Assembly: GCF_032248455.1 (NCBI RefSeq)
Contig: NZ_JAVTTP010000001.1
Coordinates: forward strand, 1,858,501-1,922,500
Source: Pricia mediterranea
GTDB taxonomy: Bacteria > Bacteroidota > Bacteroidia > Flavobacteriales > Flavobacteriaceae
Reading direction: 5' to 3'
Length of the DNA: 64,000 nt
The translations under genes and the position numbers were made by a program. This document shows positions 26,087 to 36,400 of the stretch, in pieces (position 1 is the stretch's first letter; each line of letters begins with the position of its first letter). The notes beneath the pieces are model-generated. The model made no database searches, had not been told where the DNA came from, and saw nothing but the letters and a program-made list of their open reading frames with translations.

Positions 26087-28471
26087 ATGAAAATGCCTTT
26101 GCTCTATTTTGTCTTTTTTTTATTTGGATGTAGCATCCTTACGGCACAAGAGGGCAATAGCTCTCCGCTGACCATAGAACAAATCATGCAGGGTAATGAT
26201 TTTGTCGGCCATCTTCCCTCGAACATACACTGGTCATCCGATGGAAACACCATTTATTTCGATTGGAATCCCGATGCCGTGTACAGCGACTCCTTGTACG
26301 CCTACTCGCTTTCCTCCGAAAAAATAGCGAAAGTGGACTTCGATACGGAATACGACCTGCCAGCGCCGAGAGGTACGTTCAATGTCGAAAGAACCCGAAA
26401 GATCTATTCCAAAAACGGCGATATTTTTATAAAGGATGCCGCCACGAACGCCATCACCCCGATTACCCGAACCACTGCGCGCGAAGGGATTCCGCATTTC
26501 ACGGGAAACGAGACCCAGGTCGCCTACTTAAAAGATGATGATATATACGTTTGGGAAATCACCTCGGGAACGACTACGCAAATGACGCATTTCACGGACA
26601 AAAAGGACGAACCCGAAAAGAAAAGCGATAAAGACGAATGGCTTTACCAAGACCAGTTGGCTTTATTCGATGTGCTGCGCGAACGCAAGGAAAAGTCAGA
26701 TCGGCACGATACCCTATCGAAACGCAACGAGTTGAAGCGGCCTCTTGCGATTTATAAGTACGGGAAATCAATCGAGAACCAACGAATAAGTCCCGATGGA
26801 CATTACGTCACCTATCTTAGCGTAGAAAAGCCGGAGGACAAGGGCACCATCATGCCGCATTATGTCACCGAATCGGGCTATACCGAAGATGAAGATACCC
26901 GGTCGAAGGTGGGCAACGAACCCGACACCTACCAAATGTTCATCTATGATATCGCCGACCGGACGATAGATTCCGTGGACCTCAGTAATTTGACAGGCCT
27001 TGATTATGTGCCGGAATACACCAAGGACTACCCTGACAAACCCTATGAAAACGAAGATCGAATAGGCCGTATATCCCCACCTGTTTGGAGCGACGACGGC
27101 AAGAACGCCATCGTAGAAATCGTTTCGAACGATTATAAGGACCGATGGATCGTTTTGCTCAATCTAAAGGACGCCAGCGTTACCAATCTGGACCACCAGC
27201 GCGACGAGGCCTGGATCGGCGGCCCCGGAATCAGTAGTTGGGGCGGAAGCGATTTGGGCTGGATGCCCGACAACAAGCACATCTGGTTCCAATCCGAAAA
27301 GACGGGATATTCACATCTGTACACCCTGAACTTGGACACCAAAAAAACCAAGGCGCTAACGTCGGGGGACTTCGAAATCTATGACCCCCGTATTTCCAAT
27401 GACAAAAAGCGTTGGTATTTTACCGCAAACCAAAACCATCCCGGCGACCGTCAGTTCTACAGCATGCCAATTAACGGCGGAAAATTGACTCCGCTTACCG
27501 ATAAGACCGGAAAGAACGAGGTGACCCTTTCCCCTGATGAGAAGAACATGGCCATTTTGTTCTCGTATTCCAACAGGCCTACCGAGCTCTTTGTAAAGAA
27601 AAATCCCGTTTTTTCCAAGAAGGCGGGCACTGCCAAACAAATTACGGAATCGACCTCGGGCGCATTCGAAAAATACGACTGGAGAGACCCCGAAATCATC
27701 ACCTTCAAGGCCAATGACGGTGCCGAGGTACATGCGAGAATGTACCGTCCGGATGCGGATGTAAAGAACAAGGCCGCGGTGATTTTCGTACATGGTGCCG
27801 GCTATCTGCAAAACGCGCACCGATGGTGGAGCTCTTACTTTAGGGAGTATATGTTCCACAACCTGTTGGTCGACAACGGATATACCGTATTGGATATCGA
27901 TTACCGCGGCAGTGCGGGCTACGGACGCGACTGGCGTACCGGGATCTATCGTCACATGGGAGGCAAAGACCTCTCCGATCAAGTCGACGGGGCCGAATTC
28001 CTCGTAAGCGAACACGGCATCGATAAGGACAAAATCGGAATTTACGGCGGTTCGTACGGCGGATTTATTACGCTAATGGGCATGTTCAACGCCCCCGAAA
28101 CCTTCTCGGCCGGAGCGGCGATTCGATCGGTGGGCGATTGGGCGGCCTACAACCACGGCTATACGGCGAGAATATTGAACACTCCCGTCTCCGATAGCGT
28201 CGCCTATCGAAAAAGTTCGCCCATCTATTTTGCCGACGGTTTGGAGGGCGACCTGTTGATCTTACATGGAATGATCGATGACAACGTACACTTTCAGGAT
28301 ATGGTCCGTCTTTCACAGCGTTTGATAGAGCTGGGCAAACACAACTGGGAAATGGCCGTGTATCCGGTCGAGCGGCACGGCTTCGTCGAACCCAGCAGCT
28401 GGACGGACGAATACACCCGAATTTTTAATCTATTTCAGGAGAGTTTGTTGGGAAAAGTGTCCGAAAATTGA
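26087..28471 (+). CDS. S9 family prolyl oligopeptidase-type peptidase (DPP IV-like)
   Basis: A 794-residue secreted protein (signal peptide LLYFVFFLFGCSILTAQ; a Cys at residue 15 could alternatively make it a lipoprotein). Residues about 30-530 form a WD40/DPP-IV-type beta-propeller (repeats such as HWSSDGNTIYFDWN, LGWMPDNKHIWFQSEKTGYS). The C-terminal alpha/beta hydrolase carries Ser656 in IYGGSYGGFITLMG, an Asp region at LILHGMIDDNVHFQD, and the catalytic His in YPVERHGFVEP. It should release dipeptides or short peptides, often after proline, in the periplasm. It lies 230 bp upstream of the SusC gene in the same direction and could prepare peptide substrates for it, but nothing proves the link. 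Confidence 0.93.
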   Translation: MKMPLLYFVFFLFGCSILTAQEGNSSPLTIEQIMQGNDFVGHLPSNIHWSSDGNTIYFDWNPDAVYSDSLYAYSLSSEKIAKVDFDTEYDLPAPRGTFNVERTRKIYSKNGDIFIKDAATNAITPITRTTAREGIPHFTGNETQVAYLKDDDIYVWEITSGTTTQMTHFTDKKDEPEKKSDKDEWLYQDQLALFDVLRERKEKSDRHDTLSKRNELKRPLAIYKYGKSIENQRISPDGHYVTYLSVEKPEDKGTIMPHYVTESGYTEDEDTRSKVGNEPDTYQMFIYDIADRTIDSVDLSNLTGLDYVPEYTKDYPDKPYENEDRIGRISPPVWSDDGKNAIVEIVSNDYKDRWIVLLNLKDASVTNLDHQRDEAWIGGPGISSWGGSDLGWMPDNKHIWFQSEKTGYSHLYTLNLDTKKTKALTSGDFEIYDPRISNDKKRWYFTANQNHPGDRQFYSMPINGGKLTPLTDKTGKNEVTLSPDEKNMAILFSYSNRPTELFVKKNPVFSKKAGTAKQITESTSGAFEKYDWRDPEIITFKANDGAEVHARMYRPDADVKNKAAVIFVHGAGYLQNAHRWWSSYFREYMFHNLLVDNGYTVLDIDYRGSAGYGRDWRTGIYRHMGGKDLSDQVDGAEFLVSEHGIDKDKIGIYGGSYGGFITLMGMFNAPETFSAGAAIRSVGDWAAYNHGYTARILNTPVSDSVAYRKSSPIYFADGLEGDLLILHGMIDDNVHFQDMVRLSQRLIELGKHNWEMAVYPVERHGFVEPSSWTDEYTRIFNLFQESLLGKVSEN

Positions 28472-28704
28472 AGTTGGTCTTGGATTTCACATTGATTTGA
28501 AGGTAGTGTAGACTCATCCCATTAACAACTATTATCAAAAAACTCCAAAAACACTTGTCCAGATGTTAAGCGATTGCTTATTTTTAACTAAATTTTTGGG
28601 TATTTGCCTATGTCTGCATAATCGTCGTTCTAGGTGAGCGGCAGAATATTCTAATACCCCAGAATGAACTCCATTTGCTATTTAACCAATTAAACTATCG
28701 GATC

Positions 28705-31700
28705 ATGAAACATAGTTTCGCGTATAGAATTATATCCAAGATTACAGGTCTCCACCTAATGCTGACCCTATTTTTTGGGATTTCCCTGCAAGCCCAGGAC
28801 ATCACTGGAACCATATCGGATACGCAAGGACCTCTACCAGGTACCAGTGTGGTGGTCAAGGGCACCACCATAGGCACCACTTCCGATTTTGACGGAAATT
28901 ACGCCATAGACGCGCCAGACGATGCCACGACCCTAGTGTTCTCGTACGTCGGCTATGCGACCCAGGAGGTGCCGATCGACGGCAGAACGGTCATCGATAT
29001 TACCATGTCGGAAGATGCAGAAGCGCTTAGCGAAGTGGTAGTGGTCGGTTACGGTACACAACGAAAGGCAGACCTTACCGGAGCGGTCGGTTCTTTGGGT
29101 GCCGAAGAAATTGTATCCAAACCGATTACCAGTCCGGATCAAGTGCTCGCGGGTACCTTGTCCGGTGTCAACATTACCAATAGAAGTGGCGACCCGGGCG
29201 CACCCATAAACGTCCGTATCCGAGGTATCGGCACGCCTGGAGTTAACGACCCGCTATGGGTCATCGATGGGGTGCCGATAGTACAGACCAGTAACATTAC
29301 CGTAAATACTTCCTCCACTACCGATTCCAATCCCTTGGCAGGCATCAACCCGAGCGATATCGAATCGATAGACGTTTTAAAGGATGCTGCCTCTGCTGCA
29401 ATTTATGGGGCCAGGGCGGCGAATGGAGTAATTATCGTAACCACAAAAAGGGGAAAGGCCGGAGCTGCGAAAGTGGATTATGACGGTTATACCTCTTTTA
29501 GTCAGGTAAGGGATAGAATAGATGTACTTAACGTTGAAGACTATATCGATATCCAAGGACAGCTAGGTAGGGACGTCACCGAATTCCGGGGCCAACCTTT
29601 TATTGATTGGCAAGACGCAGTTTTTCGCACCGGGTTCGTGCAGAACCATAATGTTACGGTAAGCGGCGGCAGTGAAAATGCCAACTATCTTATTTCCGGT
29701 GGGTATTTGGATCAGGAAGGCATAGAACTCGCCCAAGGTTTTACCCGATATTCGTTCAAGGCGAATTCAGATATCAAAGTCGGGGACAGATTGCGTTTCG
29801 GAGAATCTTTGCTCATTAGCCAGACCGATCGTTTGGTACAAAGTGAGGGCGCTTTTTTCTCAGGCTTTAATTCCGCCTTGAACGCGCCCTATTACAAGAT
29901 TTACGGCGATGGTCCTTTCGGCTATAATTTGGAGAACCCGGATACCAGAGGTGATGGCAGGGGCAATAATTATGTATATAGAAACGATTTAAGGGTCAAT
30001 AGAACTACTATTCAGAATCGGAAAGTTTTAGGTAATTTTTATGCGGAACTGAAAATTCTCGAAGGTCTAAAGCTAAGGTCTTCCTTCGGACTCGATTATA
30101 ACGTAGGTTCCGGAGACTTTCTGCAATTGCCTACAGACTTCTCGGGAAACAGCCCAAGACAATCCCTGTTGGTTTCTTCGCGGCCGATCGAATTGACCAT
30201 GACCCCGTCTGTCACCTTATCCTATGACAAGACTTTCGGCAGCGATCACAACCTTTCCGCTATTTTTGGATTTGAACAGACCGAATTTCGCTTCGACAAG
30301 GTAAGGTTGCAAGGGCGTGACCTTTTCAACCTTAACTTTGCGGGCACAGGCTCAACGGTTTCTGGCACGAACGAAGCCGACAACTGGGTCTTGCAGGGAT
30401 GGTTGGGCCGTTTGAGCTATAACTTTCAAGGTAAATATTTGGCCACAGTTAACATGCGCCGAGATGCTACATCCCGCTTTGCCGAAGGCAATCGTGATGA
30501 TATATTCCCCTCCGTTTCGGCAGGATGGCGAATTTCACAGGAAGATTTTTTTCCCAAAGAAGGATTTGTCGATGACTTGAAGCTTCGTGTAGGTTGGGGC
30601 CAATCGGGCAACCAGTTTACAGGGGTAAATTTTGCCTATCTTCTTGCTTTGGAAAGCAATATAAGATACGTTATTGGAGACAGTCAAGAAACCGTCATGG
30701 CCCCGGCACCTACGAATTTTGCCAATAAAGACCTAAAGTGGGAGACCAGTACCCAATGGGACATCGGTATCGACGGTGCCTTTATGGGCGGAAAACTCAA
30801 CATGACGGCTGATTATTATCACAAGACCACCGAAGACGTTTTGATAGGACTTCCGGTACCTTATGTTTCGGGGTTCTTCTTGCCCGTGGATGCCAATATC
30901 GGGGAAATCGAAAACTCGGGAATTGAATTTTCTGTAAACTATGCTGACGAGATAGGAGATTTCAAATATAGTCTTGGGGCCAACATCACCACAGTCAAGA
31001 ACGAGGTTACCGATCTGGGCCAGATTTCCCAAATCGTAACCGGTCTAGGCGGACCCGACACCCACAGAACGGTAGTAGGGGAAAGCCTTGGTCACTTTTA
31101 CGGGTACAAAACCGATGGGCTGTATCAGAACCAAACCGAAATCGCCGCTGCCGTACCGGATGTAAACGGAACACCGGAACCCGGGGATATTCGATTTGTA
31201 GATGTAGATGGCAATGGGGTCGTGGATGCCAACGACAGAACGTATCTGGGCAGTCCTTTCCCCGGTTTTTTCTATGGGTTTAACTTTCAAGGTGAATACA
31301 ACGGTTTCGATTTCTCGATCAACCTCCGCGGAGTCGGGGATCAACAAGTCTATAACCAAGCGCGTACCAGCTTAGAAAGCCTTACTGGCAACAACAACTT
31401 CAGCACGCAGGTATTTGACCGATGGACCGGAGAGGGAACGACCAATTCGAGTTCAAATCCACGTTTGACCAGAACAGACCCCAACGGTAACAATCGATTT
31501 TCCGATCGCTGGATCGAGGATGCCGGTTACCTTCGTATTCAGAACATACAGATAGGGTATAGTCTATCCCCGGAAAAATTGAAAAGTTGGACCGACGGTT
31601 TTGTATCCCGGATGCGTTTTTACGTCGGTGCCCAGAATTTGGCCACTTTTACTAAATATTCAGGCTTCGACCCGGAGGTAGGCCGTACCCAAAGTTTCCA

Positions 31701-31794
31701 AAAAGGAGACTTTACCTTGGCCAGCGGTCAGGATGCCGGCGCTTCTCCCCTTCCAAGAATCATTCAGTTGGGGTGGTCCGTAACATTTAACTAA
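28705..31794 (+). CDS. SusC/RagA family TonB-linked outer-membrane protein
   Basis: A 1029-residue outer-membrane transporter from the ATG at 28705; an in-frame TTG at 28675 is less likely. After the signal peptide (LHLMLTLFFGISLQAQ) comes a carboxypeptidase-regulatory-like domain (DITGTISDTQGPLPGTSVVV). Then follow the SusC signature region SEVVVVGYGTQRKADLTGAV, the TonB plug (VLAGTLSGVNITNRSGDPG, RIRGIGTPG), and a long beta-barrel ending in aromatic residues (IIQLGWSVTFN). There is no N-terminal STN domain, so no FecA-type sigma/anti-sigma signalling is expected. It forms a lidded import complex with the SusD homologue 39 bp downstream. The substrate is unknown; no polysaccharide-degrading gene is nearby. 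Confidence 0.96.
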   Translation: MKHSFAYRIISKITGLHLMLTLFFGISLQAQDITGTISDTQGPLPGTSVVVKGTTIGTTSDFDGNYAIDAPDDATTLVFSYVGYATQEVPIDGRTVIDITMSEDAEALSEVVVVGYGTQRKADLTGAVGSLGAEEIVSKPITSPDQVLAGTLSGVNITNRSGDPGAPINVRIRGIGTPGVNDPLWVIDGVPIVQTSNITVNTSSTTDSNPLAGINPSDIESIDVLKDAASAAIYGARAANGVIIVTTKRGKAGAAKVDYDGYTSFSQVRDRIDVLNVEDYIDIQGQLGRDVTEFRGQPFIDWQDAVFRTGFVQNHNVTVSGGSENANYLISGGYLDQEGIELAQGFTRYSFKANSDIKVGDRLRFGESLLISQTDRLVQSEGAFFSGFNSALNAPYYKIYGDGPFGYNLENPDTRGDGRGNNYVYRNDLRVNRTTIQNRKVLGNFYAELKILEGLKLRSSFGLDYNVGSGDFLQLPTDFSGNSPRQSLLVSSRPIELTMTPSVTLSYDKTFGSDHNLSAIFGFEQTEFRFDKVRLQGRDLFNLNFAGTGSTVSGTNEADNWVLQGWLGRLSYNFQGKYLATVNMRRDATSRFAEGNRDDIFPSVSAGWRISQEDFFPKEGFVDDLKLRVGWGQSGNQFTGVNFAYLLALESNIRYVIGDSQETVMAPAPTNFANKDLKWETSTQWDIGIDGAFMGGKLNMTADYYHKTTEDVLIGLPVPYVSGFFLPVDANIGEIENSGIEFSVNYADEIGDFKYSLGANITTVKNEVTDLGQISQIVTGLGGPDTHRTVVGESLGHFYGYKTDGLYQNQTEIAAAVPDVNGTPEPGDIRFVDVDGNGVVDANDRTYLGSPFPGFFYGFNFQGEYNGFDFSINLRGVGDQQVYNQARTSLESLTGNNNFSTQVFDRWTGEGTTNSSSNPRLTRTDPNGNNRFSDRWIEDAGYLRIQNIQIGYSLSPEKLKSWTDGFVSRMRFYVGAQNLATFTKYSGFDPEVGRTQSFQKGDFTLASGQDAGASPLPRIIQLGWSVTFN

Positions 31795-31833
31795 AATAAT
31801 ACCAGTAGCATCTTCAAAATAAAATATAGCATT

Positions 31834-33360
31834 ATGAAAAAATATATGATTCTTGCAAGCATTCTATTCCTATTTTCTTGCGGGGAAAAAGAATTAAATC
31901 TATTGCCGTTGGATAGGGTGACCACAGACTCTTTCTATAAGACCAGAGGCGATTTTGATGGTGCCCTGTTCGCTTCCTATTCCTCCATTCAGGATTTCTG
32001 GGGAATCAGTGCCGAAACATTGGGCGAAAATGGGGAATTCTGGAAAATTTCTGTGGTAATAACCGATGACGCGGCGGCCGATACAGAGCTTGCCGACGGA
32101 GTTTCCCAAGATATCGATTTACTGCAAATTCGATCGAGCGATGTTCCGTATGGAGCGGTCTATTCGCAAATTTACGAGGGTATCTACCGTGCCAATCTGG
32201 TTTTGACAAATCTGGACAGCGAAAACGAGTTGACCGAGGCGGATAAGACAATTTTGGAGGCAGAGGCCAAGTTTTTAAGGGCCTGGTTCCATTTTCAGGC
32301 CTTAAAACTCTTTGGAACCCCGCCCTTGGCCCTGGAAATAAACACCGACCTGAATAATCTTGCATTGCCCAATGCCTCACAAGATGAGCTCTATGCGTCG
32401 ATACTGGACGATTTTGCGACAGCTGCTGCAGGTCTGCCCGAAGACTGGGGCAGTGCCGACCGTGGAAGGGCCACGGCATGGGCCGCCAAATCGTATATCG
32501 GAAAGGTGAACGTGTGGAAGGAGGATTGGCCGGCGGCCATAACCGCGCTAGCCGACGTAGTAGAGAATGGCCCCTATATGTTGATGCCAAATTATGCCGA
32601 CAATTTCAACTATGATACGGAAAACAATATGGAGTCTATTTTCGAGATTCAGTTTGGTGGGCCATTTTCCGACGATAATATTTGGGTTTTCGACGACACC
32701 CATTCCGAAAACTTCAAGGCTTCACAAGGCTCTACCCGAAGCTATCATTGGGGTGCCGCGAACGGAGCGCCGGGGGGTAAACGTGGCTGGTTCATTCCGT
32801 CTCAAGATTTAGTGGATGCCTATGAACCAGGGGATGTTAGGGCGGAGGAGACCTATTATGAAGATGGCGATATGTACTATGTCTGGTCGAACCAGATGAC
32901 CCAAGAGTTGCCCTATAACCCTGAATGGTCCTCCAACGGTCTCAGCGGAAAGAAATATCTGGGGGAGTATAACGCGGTCGGCGCGAACCGATCCCCCAAT
33001 GAAGCAGCCGATTTCAACAACGAGCGTTGGTTCCGTTTCGCCGAACTCAAACTGTTATATGCCGAAGCACTTATTGAAGGCGGAGGCGACCAAGCTATTG
33101 CCAAACAGCAAATCGATGACATACGAGTCCGGGCGGGACTTCCCATTCTGACGCCGGATAGAGACCTTACCGAAGCCATGCGGCAAGAAAAACGGATCGA
33201 ACTTGCCCTTGAGCCCCACCGATGGTTCGACATTACCCGCTGGGGTATTGGCCCGGATATCTTCGGTTCGGCGTGGAGCGAGAATTACAATGTGTTTCCG
33301 TTTCCGTTAACGGAAATCGATCGTTCCGACGGTCTTCTGAAACAAAATCCAGGGTATTAG
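31834..33360 (+). CDS. RagB/SusD family nutrient-uptake outer-membrane lipoprotein
   Basis: A 508-residue surface lipoprotein: a short signal peptide ends in FLFSCGEKE with the lipidated Cys at residue 16. SusD-like TPR helices appear around AEAKFLRAWFHFQALKLFGT (about 148-167), and the C-terminal conserved block is seen at RFAELKLLYAEALIEG and MRQEKRIELALEPHRWFDIT. It acts as the lid and ligand-binding subunit over the SusC channel encoded just upstream. A hairpin follows its stop and may partly end the transcript before the two VCBS genes. Confidence 0.95.
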   Translation: MKKYMILASILFLFSCGEKELNLLPLDRVTTDSFYKTRGDFDGALFASYSSIQDFWGISAETLGENGEFWKISVVITDDAAADTELADGVSQDIDLLQIRSSDVPYGAVYSQIYEGIYRANLVLTNLDSENELTEADKTILEAEAKFLRAWFHFQALKLFGTPPLALEINTDLNNLALPNASQDELYASILDDFATAAAGLPEDWGSADRGRATAWAAKSYIGKVNVWKEDWPAAITALADVVENGPYMLMPNYADNFNYDTENNMESIFEIQFGGPFSDDNIWVFDDTHSENFKASQGSTRSYHWGAANGAPGGKRGWFIPSQDLVDAYEPGDVRAEETYYEDGDMYYVWSNQMTQELPYNPEWSSNGLSGKKYLGEYNAVGANRSPNEAADFNNERWFRFAELKLLYAEALIEGGGDQAIAKQQIDDIRVRAGLPILTPDRDLTEAMRQEKRIELALEPHRWFDITRWGIGPDIFGSAWSENYNVFPFPLTEIDRSDGLLKQNPGY

Positions 33361-33403
33361 ACCTCGGGAATTGTGTCTAAATCCGTCTTTTAAGAGCTAC
33401 CGG

Positions 33404-33432
33404 GAATCCAATCCATTTTTTAGATTGGATTC
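33404..33432 (+). terminator. Inverted repeat after susD (possible partial terminator)
   Basis: A perfect 10-bp inverted repeat, GAATCCAATC (33404-33413) and GATTGGATTC (33423-33432), around a 9-nt A/T-rich loop, followed by a weak TCTCTTTA stretch. It lies between susD and the first VCBS gene and may attenuate transcription so that susC-susD are made in excess over the downstream genes. Confidence 0.5.
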
Positions 33433-33467
33433 TCTCTTTATGGGATAGTTCGTAAATTTACTGACCC

Positions 33468-36400
33468 ATGTTATATCCACCGGCGATCAAACGATATTAC
33501 CCGTTTCTTTATTGTTGCCTACTCATGGTGACGGCTACCTGTAGGGATAGTTCCGACACCCTGTTCAAAGTCCATTATCCCGATGAATCGGGCATCGGGT
33601 TTGTCAACGCCCTCGATCTAGCCGACAGTCTTTCCATCCTCGATTTTGAATACATGTACAACGGGGCGGGAGTAGCGCTGGCCGACTTTGATCTTGACGG
33701 TTGGCAGGATGTCTACTTTACGGGCAACATGGTTGAAAATCGCCTGTATCGGAATCTGGGCGACAGTACCACCGGCAAGATAGGATTTACCTTTGAGGAT
33801 ATTACGGATTCGGCCCATGTGGGTGCCAGCGGTTGGTCCAATGGCGTCGCTATCGTGGATATCGACCAAAATGGCTATCCCGATATCTATGTCAGCCGTG
33901 GCGGTCCGCGCGATACGTCGGACAACGACCGCGCTAATCTGCTGTTCGTCAACCAAGGTGTTGTGGACGGTAAACTCTCCTTTTCCGAGGAAGCGGGGAA
34001 ATGGGGGTTGGCCGATGAAAACTATTCGATACAAGCCGCTTTTTTCGATTACGATGGCGACGGCGACGTCGACATGTACCTCTTGAACAATGCCCTGGTC
34101 GATTTTGACCGCAACACCTCACGACCGAGGGACCTGACCGGAAACGCCCCATCCGCAGACCGACTGTATCGCAACAATGGCAATGGCTCCTTTGAGGACG
34201 TATCCCGATCGGCGGGCATCCTTACCGAAGGTTTCGGTCTCGGCGTGCAGGTCTGTGACCTGAATACCGACGGATGGCCGGACGTCTATGTCTCCAACGA
34301 TTTCCTGACCGACGACATCCTTTATATCAACCAAGGGGACGGTACTTTTAAAAACAAGATCGGCGATTACATGAGGCACCTGACCTTGAACGGAATGGGC
34401 AACGATATCGCCGACATCAACAATGATGGGCTTATGGATGTGGTAGTTCTCGATATGCTGCCCCCCGACAACAAACGCCATAAACTGACCATGCCCGGCA
34501 ACACCTATGACCGGTTTGAGAACGCGATTTCGCACGGATACCAGCCCCAGTATATCCGCAATACCCTGCAATTGAATAACGGCAACGGGTCGTTCAGCGA
34601 AATCGGCCAGATGGCCGGAATTTCGGCCACGGAATGGAGCTGGGCTCCCCTGTCTGCGGACTTCGACAACGACGGCCTGAACGACCTTTTCGTCACCAAC
34701 GGGTATCGTCAAGATATCACCAACCTTGACTTTATAAATTACAGCGACCAAGAACTCAACATGGGCACCGAAGAGGCAAACCGTGAAAAAAGACTGCAGA
34801 AACTAAATGGTCTACCAGGCATCAAACTGCCCAATTTTCTGTATAAAAACGAGGGCAGCCTTAGCTTTAAGGATATTAGCGACGAAGCAGGCTTCTCAAA
34901 ACCCACCTACTCCAACGGGGCAGCCTATGCCGATTTTGACAACGACGGTGATTTAGATCTGGTCATCAACAATGTCGACGACCCAGCGGGCCTCTACGAA
35001 AACAGAACGACCACCGATTTAACAAACGCTTATCTCCGATTCCGATTTAAGGGCAAGGCCCCCAATCTTCATGGTCTGGGCAGCCAGGTGGCGCTATATT
35101 ACCAAGGGCAGCTCCAAAAAAAGTATTTTACGCCTTACCGTGGTTACCTTTCCACTATGGAACAGGTCTTACACTTTGGTCTTGGTCCAAATTCCGAAAT
35201 CGATAGTGCGAAAGTCATTTGGCCGGACGGAAAAGTGCAGCGCCTCGAATCATTATCGGTAAACCAAGAAGTGGAACTGAAATACTCGGAAGCCCAAAAG
35301 TCCGAAATTCCTGACAATCCCTCGCAAAAACGTACTCTATTGGCAAAAACGGATAGTATCGGCCTGGATTTCAAACATACCGAAAATGACTTTGCGGACT
35401 ATAGAATCCAACCTTTACTCCCACACATGCATTCCCGTAACGGTCCCGGGCTTGCGGTAGCCGATGTCAACGGCGATGGCCTCGAAGACCTTCTTGCCGG
35501 CGGGGCGTTGAACCAGTCAACTGCCCTGATGATTCAAAAAGAAGACGGAACTTTTAGGGCCGACTCGCTGACCGACCGCAACCACGAGGATATGGCCGCA
35601 CTATTCTTCGATGCGGACAATGACGGCGACCAAGACCTCTACGTGGTCAGCGGCGGAACGTCAAAATCCGTCGATGACATTTCCTACCAAGACAGGATGT
35701 ACCGGAACGATGGATACGGAAAATTCGAAAAGGTGCCCGCACTACCGGAACTTTATGAAAGCGGTTCGGTGGTCACGGCATCCGATTACGACAAGGATGG
35801 AGATCTCGATTTGTTCGTAGGCGGTCGAGTACGGCCCGGGGAATACCCCCTAACCCCGAAAAGCATTCTCCTAAAAAATTTTAGTACCAAAGACCAAATA
35901 TATTTTGAAAGGGACAATCAGCCCATAGGGGCTACCTTTACAGAACTTGGAATGGTCACCGCGGCGCTTTGGACCGATTTTAACGATGATTCATGGCAGG
36001 ACCTTATTGTCGTAGGCGAATTTATGGCCATTCGATTTTTTCGCAACGACCGTGGAAAACTGTCCGAGATAACGGACAGCACGGGACTCAAAAACACACA
36101 CGGCTGGTGGAACAGCATCAACTCCGGCGATTTTGATAACGATGGTGACACCGATTATATTCTAGGAAACCTCGGTCTTAACAGCCGATATATGGCCACC
36201 CCTGAGGAACCTCTCTGTATCTATGCCAGCGATTTCGATAAAAATGGAAAGATTGATCCGGTTATGTGCCGCTATATTGACGGCAAAAACTATATAGCCC
36301 ATTCCCGCAACGACCTAATCGACCAGGTCAGCGCAATGAAAGGGCGCTTCCGTACCTACTCCGACTACGCGAACGCTACCTTCGAAGAATCGTTTACCAA

